64,000 nucleotides of DNA from positions 55,970,739 through 56,034,738 of the forward strand of contig NC_092807.1 of NCBI RefSeq assembly GCF_040954645.1, read 5' to 3'. The stretch's first letter is position 1; each line of letters opens with the position of its first letter. The notes under the pieces were generated by a model. It was not told the origin of the DNA, ran no database searches, and was given only the letters and a program-made list of their open reading frames with translations. Shown here one piece after another: positions 22,901-37,100 of this stretch. The stretch comes from Diabrotica undecimpunctata (lineage: Eukaryota > Arthropoda > Insecta > Coleoptera > Chrysomelidae). The position numbers and the translations under genes are program-made.

Positions 22901-25900
22901 TATCAGAAGTAAACAACGTATGCTTTGTTTATACGTTAGCAGATGACGTTAAAAAAAAGCAACCGGCGAAAGCAATAGTATATATCACCAACATCATTAA
23001 CAGTATACTAAAATTAAGATACTTTCCGGATACATGAAAGGAAGCTCACGTGATCATGATAGTAAAACCGAGAAAAAACGGCACATTTCCACAAAACTAC
23101 AGATCTATCAGATTACTATCATCAGTAAGCAAGATAGCAGAAAGAGTCATACTAACCAGACTCAATAAAGAAACACAAGCTTTGGGAACTGTTCCAAAGG
23201 CTCAGTTCGGATTCAGGACCGAACACTCCTGCAACTGCAGGTTTTAAGGCTGACAGGATCTATCACCAAAGGCTTCAATGAACAGTTGTACACAGCAACG
23301 GCGTTTCTCGACGTGAGTAAAGATTTTGATAGAGTGTGGCATCAAGGTCTGCTCTATAGAATGAGCAACCTAGGCTACAGTGAGGAGATGACATGTCTCC
23401 TTGCATCATACCTAGCTAAAAGGAGGTTCAGAGTTCGGATTGGACCAACCCTATTCGAGCTCGGAGCCCTGGAGGCTGATGTGCCTCAGGGGGCGGTGTT
23501 ATCACCATACATATACACTATCTACACAGATGACACTCCAACATACCCCAGAACACTAGTTAGTCTGTACGCGGACGATACAGCCATCGCAGCTAGCAGT
23601 AGAGATCCTAACCTAGCTGCCAGCCACCTGCAAAGCGCTCTGAATAGGTTCCAAAGATGGTGTATTAAATAGAAAATTACCCTGAACCCCGAAAAGGTGC
23701 AGGCCGTCATGTATAGACACCGAAGAAGTAGACCAGAAAGAGAGATCACTATAGAAAATACCCCTGTAGAATGCACTAACTAGGCCAAATACCTTGGAGT
23801 CATACTAGACATAAAGCTCACATTCACTAAACACATAAAGCAAACAGTTTACAAACCAAAAGCGCTAAGAAGTCAACTCTCTTCGCTGATAGACAGAAAA
23901 AGCAAACTTCGCTTTAAAACAAAAATGAGAGTAGCTTACAGCATAATACTACCCTCTCTAACATATGCATCTAGCGCATGGGGACACACATGCAAGAGCA
24001 ATCAGAAAAAGATTCAAACAGTACAAAACTGAATGATCAGAGAAGCCCTAAATGTACCTAGATATGTCCCACTGAGATACTTAATACACCTCAACAGAAT
24101 ACTAAGAGAGTTGGCGGACTACGATGTAAACACAAGAACGGTGCATAGACGGTCGAAACAACAACTAACTGGATATAGGGAAGAAGAATAAATGAAGAAA
24201 TGAGATAGCCACAGAGTAGCTAAAAGAGTGGGTTCAGACAGTGAGCACAAAAAAAAATGGGGCAGAGTTGCTGCAACCAGAAAAGAGATGGTTGGTTGGA
24301 TGAGTTTGGATGGTTGTAGCATCTTAGTCACAGTCTGGCAAGACTAAAACGATAGTATATAAAAACAATATACACCGGGGTATGTGAGGACAATATACAC
24401 CTGGGAATGCACACCCCAATACACGCACACATAGTAGTAGTTTAGATTAGATAAAAAAAAACAAAACCCAAAAAAATATACACAGGGTGTCTGAGAGCAG
24501 TATACACTTGAGAATGCACACCCCATAGTTAAGTTAGATTTAGTAATGATTAAGTAAAAAAAAAAGTAAATCCGCTCACTGTTTAAGCAAAACTAAAGCC
24601 TTATCGCATCGAGAAGATCAAGCGAATACTGTATCCTATGACATAACTAATAAATGCATAAATGTAAAAGGCCCGTCAGACCTTTTATAACAGCCGCATA
24701 GGCTTAGACCCTTCAGGCAGAGCGTATGTAGATCTTAACGCGAATTTTGAGCACCGAGGTCATGTGCAGCATACATGGGCTCGGTGGACAGACGCCACTC
24801 GAACACCCAGCCGGCGAGGAGAACTAAATTTATTTTGCCAAATCGGCGACTGAGTGAACGAGCACACAATTTTTTTCGGACAGAGACCCATCAGCCTAGG
24901 CTGGTGGCTCTCTGTTCGGAACCCACACTTTTTTCTTTGTTTTTTAGGGCACAAGTCCCGATGTTAAGTAAGATTAACGTATATAGAATCAGTAAAGTAA
25001 ATAGGGATAAAAGTCGATATATGTGCTACCCCTACAGTTAGGTGGCTTAACCACAGTCAATAATATTAGAGGGTCCCAATACCCGGGGCACCCAAATTAA
25101 CTTTCAGATCATAAGCCTCCTCACGTAAGTCACACGATGAGGAGGGGTGGAGGAAAAGCCTGAGGGTCAGATAGGTACCACTTTAATAGTGAAGTGTGAC
25201 CGGCTTGATCTTCGGACATGTGGATCCCACTTTACAATGGTATACACATGTTCCTAGGAGCAGGGTTGATTACTATCTGTATATGCCTGAAGTTGAATTT
25301 ACTTTAGATCCAAATTTTGATGCAATTCGGTGGTGACATGGAAAATTACAGGGTATCGCCGTATTTTGCGTTCATTTACTATGCTAATATATTTTTACGA
25401 AAATTAAATATTAACTAAGAGATTGGAGAAAAAACTAAATTTCTGTTTATCCCAAAATAATAGAATATTATTAATAAACTTTATTCTCGTGTTTATTAAT
25501 TTTCATAAAGTATTTACTAGTACTAAAATACGTGTGACTTTAGAGACTCTTAGTCAAGTTTGAATAGACACACTGTTTTGATATATAATATTTATAATAA
25601 CTCAACGAACAGCGTATTTGTCTAAGGTAAGACATTGTATTGCGTTATATCCACAACTATTTATAGGTTACCAATTTTGCCCAAAAGAAGATAGCTAAAA
25701 GGAACCACAACGTTAAAGTTTCATATGGTCAATGGACCTTCAAATATAAAAACTGCGGAGTTTTTAAACGGATGAGTTTTTAAGTAAGGAGTGAATTAGT
25801 CGCTATGCACTAGAGCGCCTTTGGGTAAATTCTATGCACTTTTTGTAGATATGCATTTACAGAAAAGCTGTTCAAAATTAAATGGTCCACCAAAATGTTA

Positions 25901-28900
25901 CTTTTCAAACTTTTTTCACCTTTTGTCAAATATAACTTTTTTGGCAAAAATATATTCAAAAAGTAAAGCAAAAAACACGAAATTACGTGGTTTTTCTATT
26001 TTGACCCATAACATTCTTCAACGGGGGTATAGGTTGCTTTGCAACATTGCTTTGCTGAAAAAAAACTTCTATACTTCCTCTTTAAAATGACATTTGGTAG
26101 AAGTTTTCACAAGGTAGAAGGATTCACAATATCCAAAATATGGTTTTTCCAAAATTCGCCACTCACGCCTTTTTTCCCTATTTTTCGCATACATTGTGCT
26201 ATAACTTTTTTCTACGTAGCTTCTAGGTTATGTAATGGTAGACTAGGTTATGTAATGGTAGACAGCAGTAACATTTAGTAGAAATAAAATTGAATTACCT
26301 TTAAAATGGTCAATGGCAGAATGTTCTGGGACTATAAGCAAGATACTTTTTTCAAAGTTTTCTACTTTTAACGATTTTTTGCTTTTACGGCTATTTTTTA
26401 AATTTTACATAACCTGTATGATAATTCAATAACTAGATTTGTCACAAGAATTATTACATACTAAGAAAAAGGTTCTAAGGCAATACTCGTTGGTGTTAAG
26501 TCAATGTTTATAAAATGGAAGGGAAATACTTAAATGGAATTACATAATACATATACCTTAAAATATTAAAATATACTATAAAATTTAAAGGGATTAATGG
26601 CTGCTGGGCTTAATTTAAAATAATTTGAATTTATTTTACAACTCGACCACATAATTAGGTTTGTACACTGTAATGTAACAACATTAGTTTTTTTAACTAT
26701 ATTTTCCTTTTTTTTATTTATTATTTCTAATAAATATCTTATTTACTTTTGTTGTTTACCTTTTACTGTTATTACAGAAGCTGAAAATCGAATCGGAGGA
26801 AGAATATATTCTACGCAATTCGGTGGAAGTATAGTAGATGTAGGTGGCCAGTGGGTTCACGGAGAAAAAGGAAATATTGTTTACGAGATGGTTAAAGATC
26901 TTAATCTTTTAAATTCTTCTATCAATGACTATGAAGATAATACATTTTATCTTTCAAATGGTACGCAAGTTTCCAAAAAACTTAGTGACCAACTTTTTCA
27001 AATTTACAGTGAGGTAGTTGACAACGCAGAGAATGCTGAAGATATGCACCAACCCTATGGTGAATATTTCATAAAAAGGTAACATTTTTCACTTTATATT
27101 AAGATAGTCTTCCTTAAAGTTACGGAACAAAATTTTTCTTTAATCGAAAATTTTAATTCAAAAACGAGTTGACTATTCAGTTTTTACCTAACTTACTCTA
27201 ACCAGTCTGCTTATACAGGGTGTTTCAAAAAGGTATGTCATAAATTAATTCACGCATTTCAAGGACAAAAATAAATTGATTAAATCCAATTTACCTTAGT
27301 AGAAAAGTGTACACAAAAAAAGTTACAGCCCTTTGAAGTTACAAAATAAAAATTGTTTTTTTGCATTATCTCCTAAACTATTTGACAATTTGTAATAAAA
27401 ATGAACACAATACTTTCTTGTTCTGAAAGCATTTTTCATACAAAAGAAACAACAAAATCTAAGCGCACAGAAAAATTTTAAGGGGTGTGTGCAACCCTAA
27501 ATCACCACAAACTTTTGAGTACGTTCAAATCAAATGAATTTTGTGGCATCATTAGTTTAACACTTTATTTTTAGAACTTTTTTGCCTCTTATCACTTTTT
27601 CGAAAAACTAGTTTTTTTTTTATAGTAGGCCATGAAATTACAATTAGTTTCTACGGATACAAGAATTACAAATAGTTCCATCAATAATAGTCAATAATTT
27701 GAAGCTATCGTTCATTGTGTGAATAAGATTAATAATAAAAATTTTGATATTACAATGGCCTACACATTTCAGAAATGGCAGATATGCATTTAACTTTCGG
27801 TAGGTTGGATCAGATTAAATTATGATTTCAATAAACTATCGGAAATATCGTAGGTGAATCTCAAGGAAATAGTGCAGCAGCCGCAAGGCGTTATGCAGTA
27901 AAATACTCCAATCGAAATACACCCGGTAGACGATTATTTTTGACCACGTATTGTCATTTACGTGAAACGGGTACATTCCAACCGCAAGTTGCTGGCAATA
28001 GTGGTCGTCTAATAATGGATGCAATTGATGAAGACATTTTGGAAATCATTGAAGAAGTCCCTGGAACAAGTACAAAAGTAATAGCTGCTCAACTAAATGT
28101 TCCTCACGTAAGGGTTTGGAGGCGTTTGAGGGATCATCTGCTTAAACTCTATCATTTAACAACGGTTCAAGAGTTATTGGTTGAAGATTATCATAAAAGA
28201 ATAGGATTTTGCGATTGGTTGTTAATGGAAAATACTCGAAATGTTAATTTTATTAGAAATATTTTGTTTACCGACGAGGCTACCTTCAGTAGAAATGAAA
28301 TAACAAACAATCATAACGAGCACATTTGGGCCGACGAAAATCCTCACGCCAAAAACGACTCATCACCGAAGGACTTTCAAAGTTAATGTTTGGGCAGGAA
28401 TTGTGGATTAGGCAATTCCTGCAACAATCTAATAGGCCCAGTATTTCTTCCCAACAATTTAAATGGTGATAATTATTTGCAGTTCTTGGCAAAAAATGTT
28501 ACAAGAGTATTTGGAAGAAGTGAATTTTGCAATAAGGCAAAATATTACGTGGTTTCTACAAGATGGCGCTCCACCGCATTACAGTAATGGAGTTCTTTGT
28601 AGACAGTATCCTGGTCGGTGTATTGGAAGGGGTCGTGATGCACCCATTTCTTGGCCACCCAGAAGTCCAGGTCTTAACCCCATGGACTTTTGCTTTTGGG
28701 GGTTTATGAAAGAGAAAGTGTATTCTGTTACAATAAAGGACGAACAACAGTTGAGGGTTAAAATAATTGAAGATGCAAATTAATTTCGTCAGAATTATAT
28801 GATTTTTCAACCCATTCGGTTTTCCTTATTGAAACGATACTGAAGGTTTATTGAAGAAAATGGGGGTAATTTTAGTTATGGGAGGTTATAGACATTTTTT

Positions 28901-31900
28901 GTACTTGTTAATTCATTTTAGCCATATATTTAGTTGCACGTAATTTTTTAAATGTTAATAAAAAGGTCCGTAGCTCAATAAAAACTGTTTTTTGAAAAAA
29001 GTGATAAGAAGCAAAACATTTTTAAAAATAATGTTTTAAACTAATGAAGCCACAAGATTCATTTGATTTAAACCTACTTTAAAGTTTGGGGTGATTTAGG
29101 GCTGCACACCTAACTTAAAATTTTTTGTGCGCTTAGATTGTGTTGTTTCTTTTTTGTGAAAAATGCTTTCAGAACAAAAAAGTAGCGTGTCCATTTTTAT
29201 TACAAAATATCAAGTTGTTAAGGAGATAATGCAAAAAAACAATTTTCATTTTGTAACTTCAAAGTGCTTTAACTTTTTTTGTGTACACTTTTTTACTAAG
29301 GTAAGTTGATTTCAATCAAATTATTTTTGTCCCCGAAATGTGTGATTTCATTTATGACATACCTTTTTGAATTACCCTGTATACGAGTACTAAGTGACAG
29401 AAATCTGAACACCCATTATAAAATATATTTTGTATAATTATACAGGGTAGCAAAATAAATAAATAATTAAAATGTGATTGAATGTGAGTTAATGTGATTG
29501 AAACAACTTACAGGGGTAAATGAATTATTATTGTGTTAATACACCTCGGTGGGCCACACACTCTTGGATGCGCCTGGGCTTGCTTCTGACTAGGTGGTCA
29601 ATATCCTCCTGAGTTATCTCGTTTTCTGCCATAATTAAATTATCTCAAAATACTCCCAAAGTTTGTACACGATGCTCTAAATAAAGAAGTCTCCGACCGA
29701 TCATGTTCCACACGTGTTCCATTGGGAATAAGTCTGGAAATATCGGGGGCCAGCGCAATAAACTGAGATGTCATGTTTCTTTTAATGAAGACTAGAGTTA
29801 AGCTTGAACCATAAGCGATGGCAGTCCTCACCATAATTCCAACAATGCGAGGCACGTGCCGTTCAACAACAAACTGTGTATTTCATTTTTCTTCACGTGG
29901 TCTTCTGACTCTGGCTGCATCATGCATCCTTTAACAGAATGGAAATTCATCACTACTAGACAGAATCCTATTCCATTTCTGGTCTCTATCTATTTGTTCT
30001 CTGTAGAATTCAAGTCAATTGAATCGATTTTTAGGGGTAAGACGTAGCCAAGAATATGGCCAAACTGAAAAGAGACCAAAGCTGCATACTCGACGATAAA
30101 TTTTTCGCGTCCCAATTGGTCTTTAATTTCTGCAAAACCATTTATTCGTAATGTACCTGGTAGAGGAGAAGAAGTATCTTACAGTCAACAATCTTAGGCG
30201 AAGATCTTGGCGCTCTGTTGTTCTTCGATGGCTTAGCCCTTATCCCTTCGATATTCGAGACTGGCTTCCTTGACGCCATGTCCGATAACATATTAACACA
30301 GTATCTAAACTTCTGTGAACCATATTCAAGCCGAATCCTAAACTCGCTCAGTTAATGGAAATTTGGGCAATTTCGCACTTTAGGCATTGCAAACGACTTA
30401 AAAAAAATAAAACAGCACACGACTAAATTTTGATAGGTATTGACTTTAACGATAAATTTTTATTGGGTAGCAAATCTAAAAAAAGAAATAAAGATAAAAA
30501 TCTAAACTGATAGGGTAGTCTATATCGGTGCTATCCAAGTACCTGGCCTTGTTTCGGTAAATTTCGGTACACTTCGCTTGTAGGTTCCGAAAATAGCAGA
30601 TGCTTGGCATTTATTTATTTGTTTTCTGTGTTCATTTAACAGTACTTATAAGTTGCTAGTATTTTTGTTACTATATGCGTGTTTTATGTCGTAATAATGG
30701 TAAAAAGAGAACCGACTGCTAGCGAATTTAGAAGATAAGTAGATTATTCATTTTTAAAATGACCCATGAAGAACAATGGAAGTACATACAACAATTTGTA
30801 GACGATTTAGATGAGAATCTAGACAGAAATATCGAAAACCAGAAATCAGATGAGGACTATGTTCCGCAAAACAAACCAGATGAAGATGAAGCTTCTGACG
30901 CAGAGGACGTTTTTATTGATATCAATAGTAAGATTGAAATCGGTACCAATGAAAATGCTAATAGTGAAAAATATTTTGACATTTTGTAAGAAAGTTCTTC
31001 CCAAAGTGATGTTCTGGTTATAATTGATAAAATTTGGCAACAAAAGAATTTTACTGCAAGTCGAACACTGAAACATAACATTTTGCGTAAAAAGGCGGGC
31101 CCAGTAGGTTCTACTTAAATCTTTCTGGTAAAGATACATTAGGCGTTAGGTGTTACATAGTTACACGCTAAACCCATTACAAAGGTAATGACGTATCTAA
31201 AAAGTATATTACAGAAAACCCAGAAAAACCTCGAAAAGTTTGGAAGTCACCCACGACAGAAGAATTTGATTTATACTTAGTTATTTGATTATTATGCTGT
31301 TGTTCTGGAATTTATCATTGATTGGTACTTTGAGAAGAAACAAAATGTATCGTTCACAAAAAATACTGCCTTTGTCAGAGCGTGAGTCGGAATCGTTAGT
31401 ATACGGATTCAATGCAGATCATGTTACCATTTTGTTCGTATATGCCAAAAAAAAGCGTTATCTTGTTGTCAATAATGTATGACAACGAAATTTTAAGTGG
31501 CCCAAAAATAAACCTGACATAGTTCAGTACTATAATAAAACTAAAGGAGGCGTAGACAACATGGGCAAAATCGTTTCTTATTATTACACTAAATGCAGAA
31601 CTTTGCGCTGGTCAGCAGCCTTCTTTTACAATATTATAAACGTAGCTTACCTAGCAACCTCCATAATTTATACAGAGAATAATCCACAAAGTGCTATTGA
31701 AACTAGTAAGCATAGAGCTTTTTTGTAAGACAAAGAAAACAACTGGTGATGGCTGCAATTTCTACTAGATCTAAAGTACCAAATGTATATAGAATTTTTT
31801 TTATTATTGACTGAAATTGAGTGTATGTTAAGAAGATGTCTTCCTACTGATTTAAATAATACGTCAGAGTCATTACCTCTTGGAGGTGCCACTTAACGCC

Positions 31901-34141
31901 TCAAGATTGTTAGAAATTACCACATTTGCATGTCTTTAGTGAAAAAGCGGCTAAAGAAAGACACGAAACTCATGTAATGTTTGTTTGCGTCCACTATGGA
32001 ACGAACACCTACTAAAGATAAGTAAGTGAGGACAATGTGTTTGAAATGTTACTTTTATGCAACTAACTGCCAGCGAATGTCTGCTGCTATTTAGTGGTTA
32101 GCTACAAAAGTGCCCTCCATTTTAATGGCCATATACAAAAACTATTTACTAATATCGTTTTGTTGCTTTTGAGCTAGACAAAATTTAAAAAAGCTTACAA
32201 AATTTCAGCAAACGGTTTGCTATCGCTTTCATTTGATGAAAAACCAAATATGTGACGGATTGAGTAAAATTCGTTAAACCTTCCGTAAATAAATTTGGAT
32301 GAATAGAGTGATACCGATAGAATGATACCGATAGCAAAGTTTTTGCTAAAATCTCTAAACTTTTATAAATTTCATATTGCTTAGAAAACAATGTATGTAT
32401 AATTTATAGGAGTGTTGTATAGTTATCAATGACATAAATTCCTAGTAATTTTTATCAGGATGTAAATACTAAAAGCAAATTTATGTCTAATACATACTCG
32501 ATATTATTTATTTACGGATATAAGTATCAAATGTAAACGTACTTTTAAACATCCTAAATAGAAGAGTCACACAAACATCCTAAATAGAGGAGTCACACAA
32601 TATTGAATATTATTCAGTTTATATTCAAATAAATTATTATTTAAAAACCAATTAAGAGTAAACTATAGAAAATTAAAATAGAGGTTAACAATTTGTGGTA
32701 ATTATAAATTATAATGTGTAGGTAATTCTATATACGGAAACGGTAATTTAATTAATGGAAATTTCTAAGGATAAGAAATATAAATAAAGCTGGGAAAATA
32801 AATGGGAAAAAGGTTTGTAAAAGCAAGAATTGAAAAGATATAAATAGACGAAACTAAAAATGTAAAGAATACGATATAACAGGAACATGAAATTTTATTT
32901 TATTAATAGTTTAAGAGACAGGATTCGAAGAATTCGTCACAGAACAAAAAATTACTGATGTCGTGGAATATATAGTGAGATTCAAGCTCAGAAGATATAA
33001 CAATGCTCTCAAGTAACATTGCTTTCTTATTCTGTGACTCAAGTGACAATGGCTGAGACATATTGTCTGCTTGAGAGAACTCTGAAAATGGACGCTGGGA
33101 ATAACAAACTGAAAACGAAGAAATAGCAGGAGAGAAGTAGGTAGAAATTAAAAGAGGTGGATAGCTATCAGAGATAAAAACACTAAAAAAAATTGTGGGT
33201 AAAACACTATATGAGTAAGCTAGAAGTACATATATACGACGGACATATATAAGGACTAAGTAAGAAACAGAATAGCAAAATAGAACGACCATATAAGCCA
33301 AATAAAAAAAATAGAGTAATAAAGACGGCAAGAGCCGGTTCCTCAATAGGAAACGATCAGTTGCAAGACTACGAAAACGATGAAACGGCAACTTACTGAA
33401 GGCACATTGAAAACAGAGTAATGTTTACATAAAAAGAAGAAGAAAAAAAACTTAATACTAACCAATTTAACTATATTCTTCAAATGTTATATCAAAAAAA
33501 AACATACATACCAAATAGTTTCTTTGCCTTGCTTAGCCCGAACTCACCTGAAACAAATAAAAATTCGATAAATATTATTGATTTATTTTTAAGGAAACGC
33601 AAGGATTTTATATTCTATTCCTGTGGTTGAAGTATTAAAGATAGCTAAGTTATATATGATATGGTATATATGATATGTTGACTCAATATCTCAGCGTACC
33701 ATAATAGTGGTAGTTACTTGGAGGACCACATTGACCCCTTAGCAGTCTCTAGGAATTTTTGAAGACTAGTAGTCGCGCGCGATCAAAACCACCGCTTCGT
33801 CTTTTACTTCTTAGCTAGTATTAATAAAATTACAAGGAATCAGTTTAAGTGAAGCACTATTTAAATAATATTTAACAAGTATAGTAACATGTTACAAAAT
33901 AATATAAAAATAAACTAATGTTGTGAACGCTAGACAACACCAAAAATTCTATCCCCTACTCCGATAAAAAAGGGACCTATATTGTAGCTACGTTTGCTGA
34001 ATGCATTTGCTGAAGTGGAGAAGCGGACAAACAAATGACGAATTAAATTAAATGAACTAAAATCAGCACATATAGACAAAAAGATTGAGCATAGACACAC
34101 ATACGTACAAACATATATAAATATATATGTATGTATATATG

Positions 34142-34180
<39 letters not shown>

Positions 34181-37100
34181 GAGTACGACCGTCAAACAAT
34201 ATTCAATAAGTAAGTTCCAAAAAAATAAATCTGTTGGTCACGGGGATATCGGTCAAAGGAGAAATAATAAAAGGAAATCACAGTTCCATTCCTATATTTG
34301 AAGACGTTTCGCTTATTTAATTTACAAGCTCCATCAATTCAATCTAAAAGAATACAAAGGTGGTAGGTAATATTATAAAAAAACATGGAAAAATAACTTA
34401 CGAATGGTGAGTGAAGAAAGTTAAGGTGTAAAACAAACTCTTAGTATCCGTGGTCAAAATATTAAAGTTGTAATATTAGCTTAAATGTTTATATGTAGTC
34501 GAATTCATGTATAACCATAAGAAAAAGATTACTTTAAAGGTGAAAAAAATGGATAAAAACTACTGCGAAGCACTAGAAAAACCCGTCACATTGTACGTAA
34601 AAAAACATAATATTAGTAAAGTGTAGAAATAAAAACAAAAGATCTTTCAAAACACACTGGCACAGAGCTGCTATTCTAACAAAGTTAACGTTTAAAAAAC
34701 ATCTTATACTTCACTTTAGGGCGCATCTCAAATTCAAAAATTCCAGCCGGAAAACCAAGTCAAGTCACCGGTATTCCCTCATCCCTCAACCCCAATCTCT
34801 CTTGGGAAGTCTTTTCTGATTTGCTGAAACTTCTTTTTGAGACAAATTATTTAATTTTTAATAATCAATTTTATGTGATAAAGAGAAAAAATGTGTAATT
34901 TTATCGTAATTGCGATAAAATGTAATATCGAAATTACACACCTATATTTTATTGCGTTTTCACTTTTAAGCGAATTAAATAATGGATGTAAGATAAAATA
35001 ATATACAAAGTAAATATTTACTGAAAAAGAAAATGTATAAAAAAAATCGGTTGCCTGTAAAGTCGGTTTTACGGGTGAAGATTTTACGTGACAACGTCTT
35101 TTTCTCGGTAGAATATTTATTGATATGAATATTATTAAATTGCACAATAGGAACAAGGAATTGAATGAAAATAAGAATTGCACAAAACATTGTACATGTA
35201 AACTTAAACTTAACTAATTTCTATTTGAGTGATTTTGTTGAGGATAGGACGATGATAGGAGAAATAGCATCGCACCAGCGGACCGATCATGTTTGAGTGG
35301 GAGAGAGACACAAGGCATTCGCCGGTCCGGCGGGCCTCTCTCTCGTTCGGTGACTCATCGTAACAGACGTGAGCGGGCGTTACACTTTTTCATGAGTGAC
35401 TCCGAGCCACAACCTAATTTAAGACGTTGTCACGTCAAAAATTACATGTTCAATGTACTTTTTAAAAACATTGTAGATAATACGGTTTGGTACAGATGTT
35501 GCATAATTATGAAACTCTTTTGGCTTTATTAGTAGCAGCTGCTGATGTTTCTCCTTTTTGACGAAATTCATTATATCATCCGGCACACCTATGTCTAGTA
35601 ATTTTTTCATCTTTTTTATCCAGCGGTTTAAGAGAATGCTGTACTTCTGACGTGAACGGCGTAGATATGGCAGGTGTCTGGACAGCATTTATACCCAAAA
35701 GATTTTTCACAATACTCATTTCAGCCTGCAATATTGTACATTTATTTTGCTGGTTCAATTTATTGAACAAATAAACTGTATTTATGATACCCACTCCAAA
35801 CAGAACATCGACAGTAACTTTTTTGAACAAGATTAAGGTCTTGCGAATTGGTGAATAGTAGCTAGCCAATTTCGTCAGAAACCAAATTCGTCAGAAAGAT
35901 TGATACTTTTTTGTTTGATTATCGTATTGCAATATCATATTAGGCTTTGGACGCGGATTTCGACTTTTGCTTATCGTTTTTTCATCTGCATGACAAGTAG
36001 ATATCATAAGGACGTCCCTCTTGTTCTTTTATTTTAGGATCGTTACATTATTTTTTTGTACAGCAAGTTGTTCTCCTCGCTTCAGTTTCTTGTTCTTGAC
36101 CAATAAAGGTCAGTTTTTAAGATTTTTTTTTAACGTCCCACAGAAATCAGTTTTGCCTTAAAGCAAGTATTAAGCTAATGGAACACTGGTATACCAATTA
36201 TCTGCAACAATCATTTTCCCCTGATCTAAAAGTTCTTCACAAAGCTTGATAATTACGCTTCCAGGTTTATCAAGATTGAAGATTTAAGGATCTTGGTCAA
36301 AATAAACTTTATATTTTCAAACATATCCGTCATTAGTTGTAGCTTTGTAAATCTTTAGTCTATACTTTTGAGTTTTGTTTGGATTATACTGACGAATCAG
36401 CGGTCGCCCCTGAAAGGAAACCATGGATTCATCTACAACAACGCAATCTTCTAGCGAAAGAAACTTTCTGCAGTTTCTCATTACAATGTCTATAACTGGT
36501 TGGATTTTATACAAGCGATTATTGGTATCTCTTTTAATTGTATTGTCAACAAAATGTCAGCAGCGTAAAATTGGTACGAAGCGATTGTAGGACATTTGTA
36601 TCTGGTGCAACAAAGGATGATAAAAATGGATTTTTTTCCAGTACAATTCTAATGTAGGGTATCTGATTATACAAGTCAGCAAGTAAAGGCCCAAAAACTT
36701 TATAATTTCTTCCTTGTTTACCGATTTCCAGGGACTCAAACGACCTCTAGAATTATTTGCAATAAATTGTTCAGCGTATAGGTTGGTTTAGTTAGTTGGT
36801 TACAGCGGTCTAGTTACCGCAGATAACAATGTCAGTGAAGAACTTAAGAGAAGAATACATATCGCTAATAAAACATATAATGGACTAATTAAACATCTAA
36901 GATCTAACAACATCACAAGAAAAACCAAATGCAAAATATACAAGACCCTGATAAAACCGGTCCTTGTATATGGATCAGAGACATGGACACTGTCGAAAAG
37001 CGATGAAAACCTATAAGGCACATTTGAACGAAAAATTCTTAGACACATATATAAGGGGGTAAAGGAAAATGACATATGGCGCAGAAGATATAACTTTGAA

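Larger units (their letters stand above)
27216..29379 (+). mobile_element. Mariner-superfamily element M1 with about 400-bp terminal inverted repeats
   Basis: The left end (from 27216, CAGGGTGTTTCAAAAAGG) and the right end (to 29379, CCTTTTTGAATTACCCTG) are inverted copies. The match continues inward about 400 bases on each side with roughly 85-90% identity by eye. TA dinucleotides flank both ends (27214-27215 and 29380-29381), the mariner target duplication. A broken transposase gene lies between. The element is 2164 bp, in intron 2, same strand as the host gene. Confidence 0.88.
31741..35082. other. Rest of intron 2 left part, no gene recognised
   Basis: Mostly AT-rich. The 162-codon minus frame at 32903-33391 has an erratic, hydrophobic composition without family motif and I do not support it as a gene. 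An AAG-rich string near 33430-33445 could be the 3' tail of a retrotransposon fragment. Contains a 26-base direct duplication (32548-32599) and an (AT)n microsatellite (34111-34178). Confidence 0.4.

Noticed and set aside
32903..33391. 162-codon minus-strand frame with hydrophobic stretches
   Set aside because: No family motif, no supporting context; possibly opposite the decayed 3' part of a retroelement ending near 33440. Not reported as a gene.
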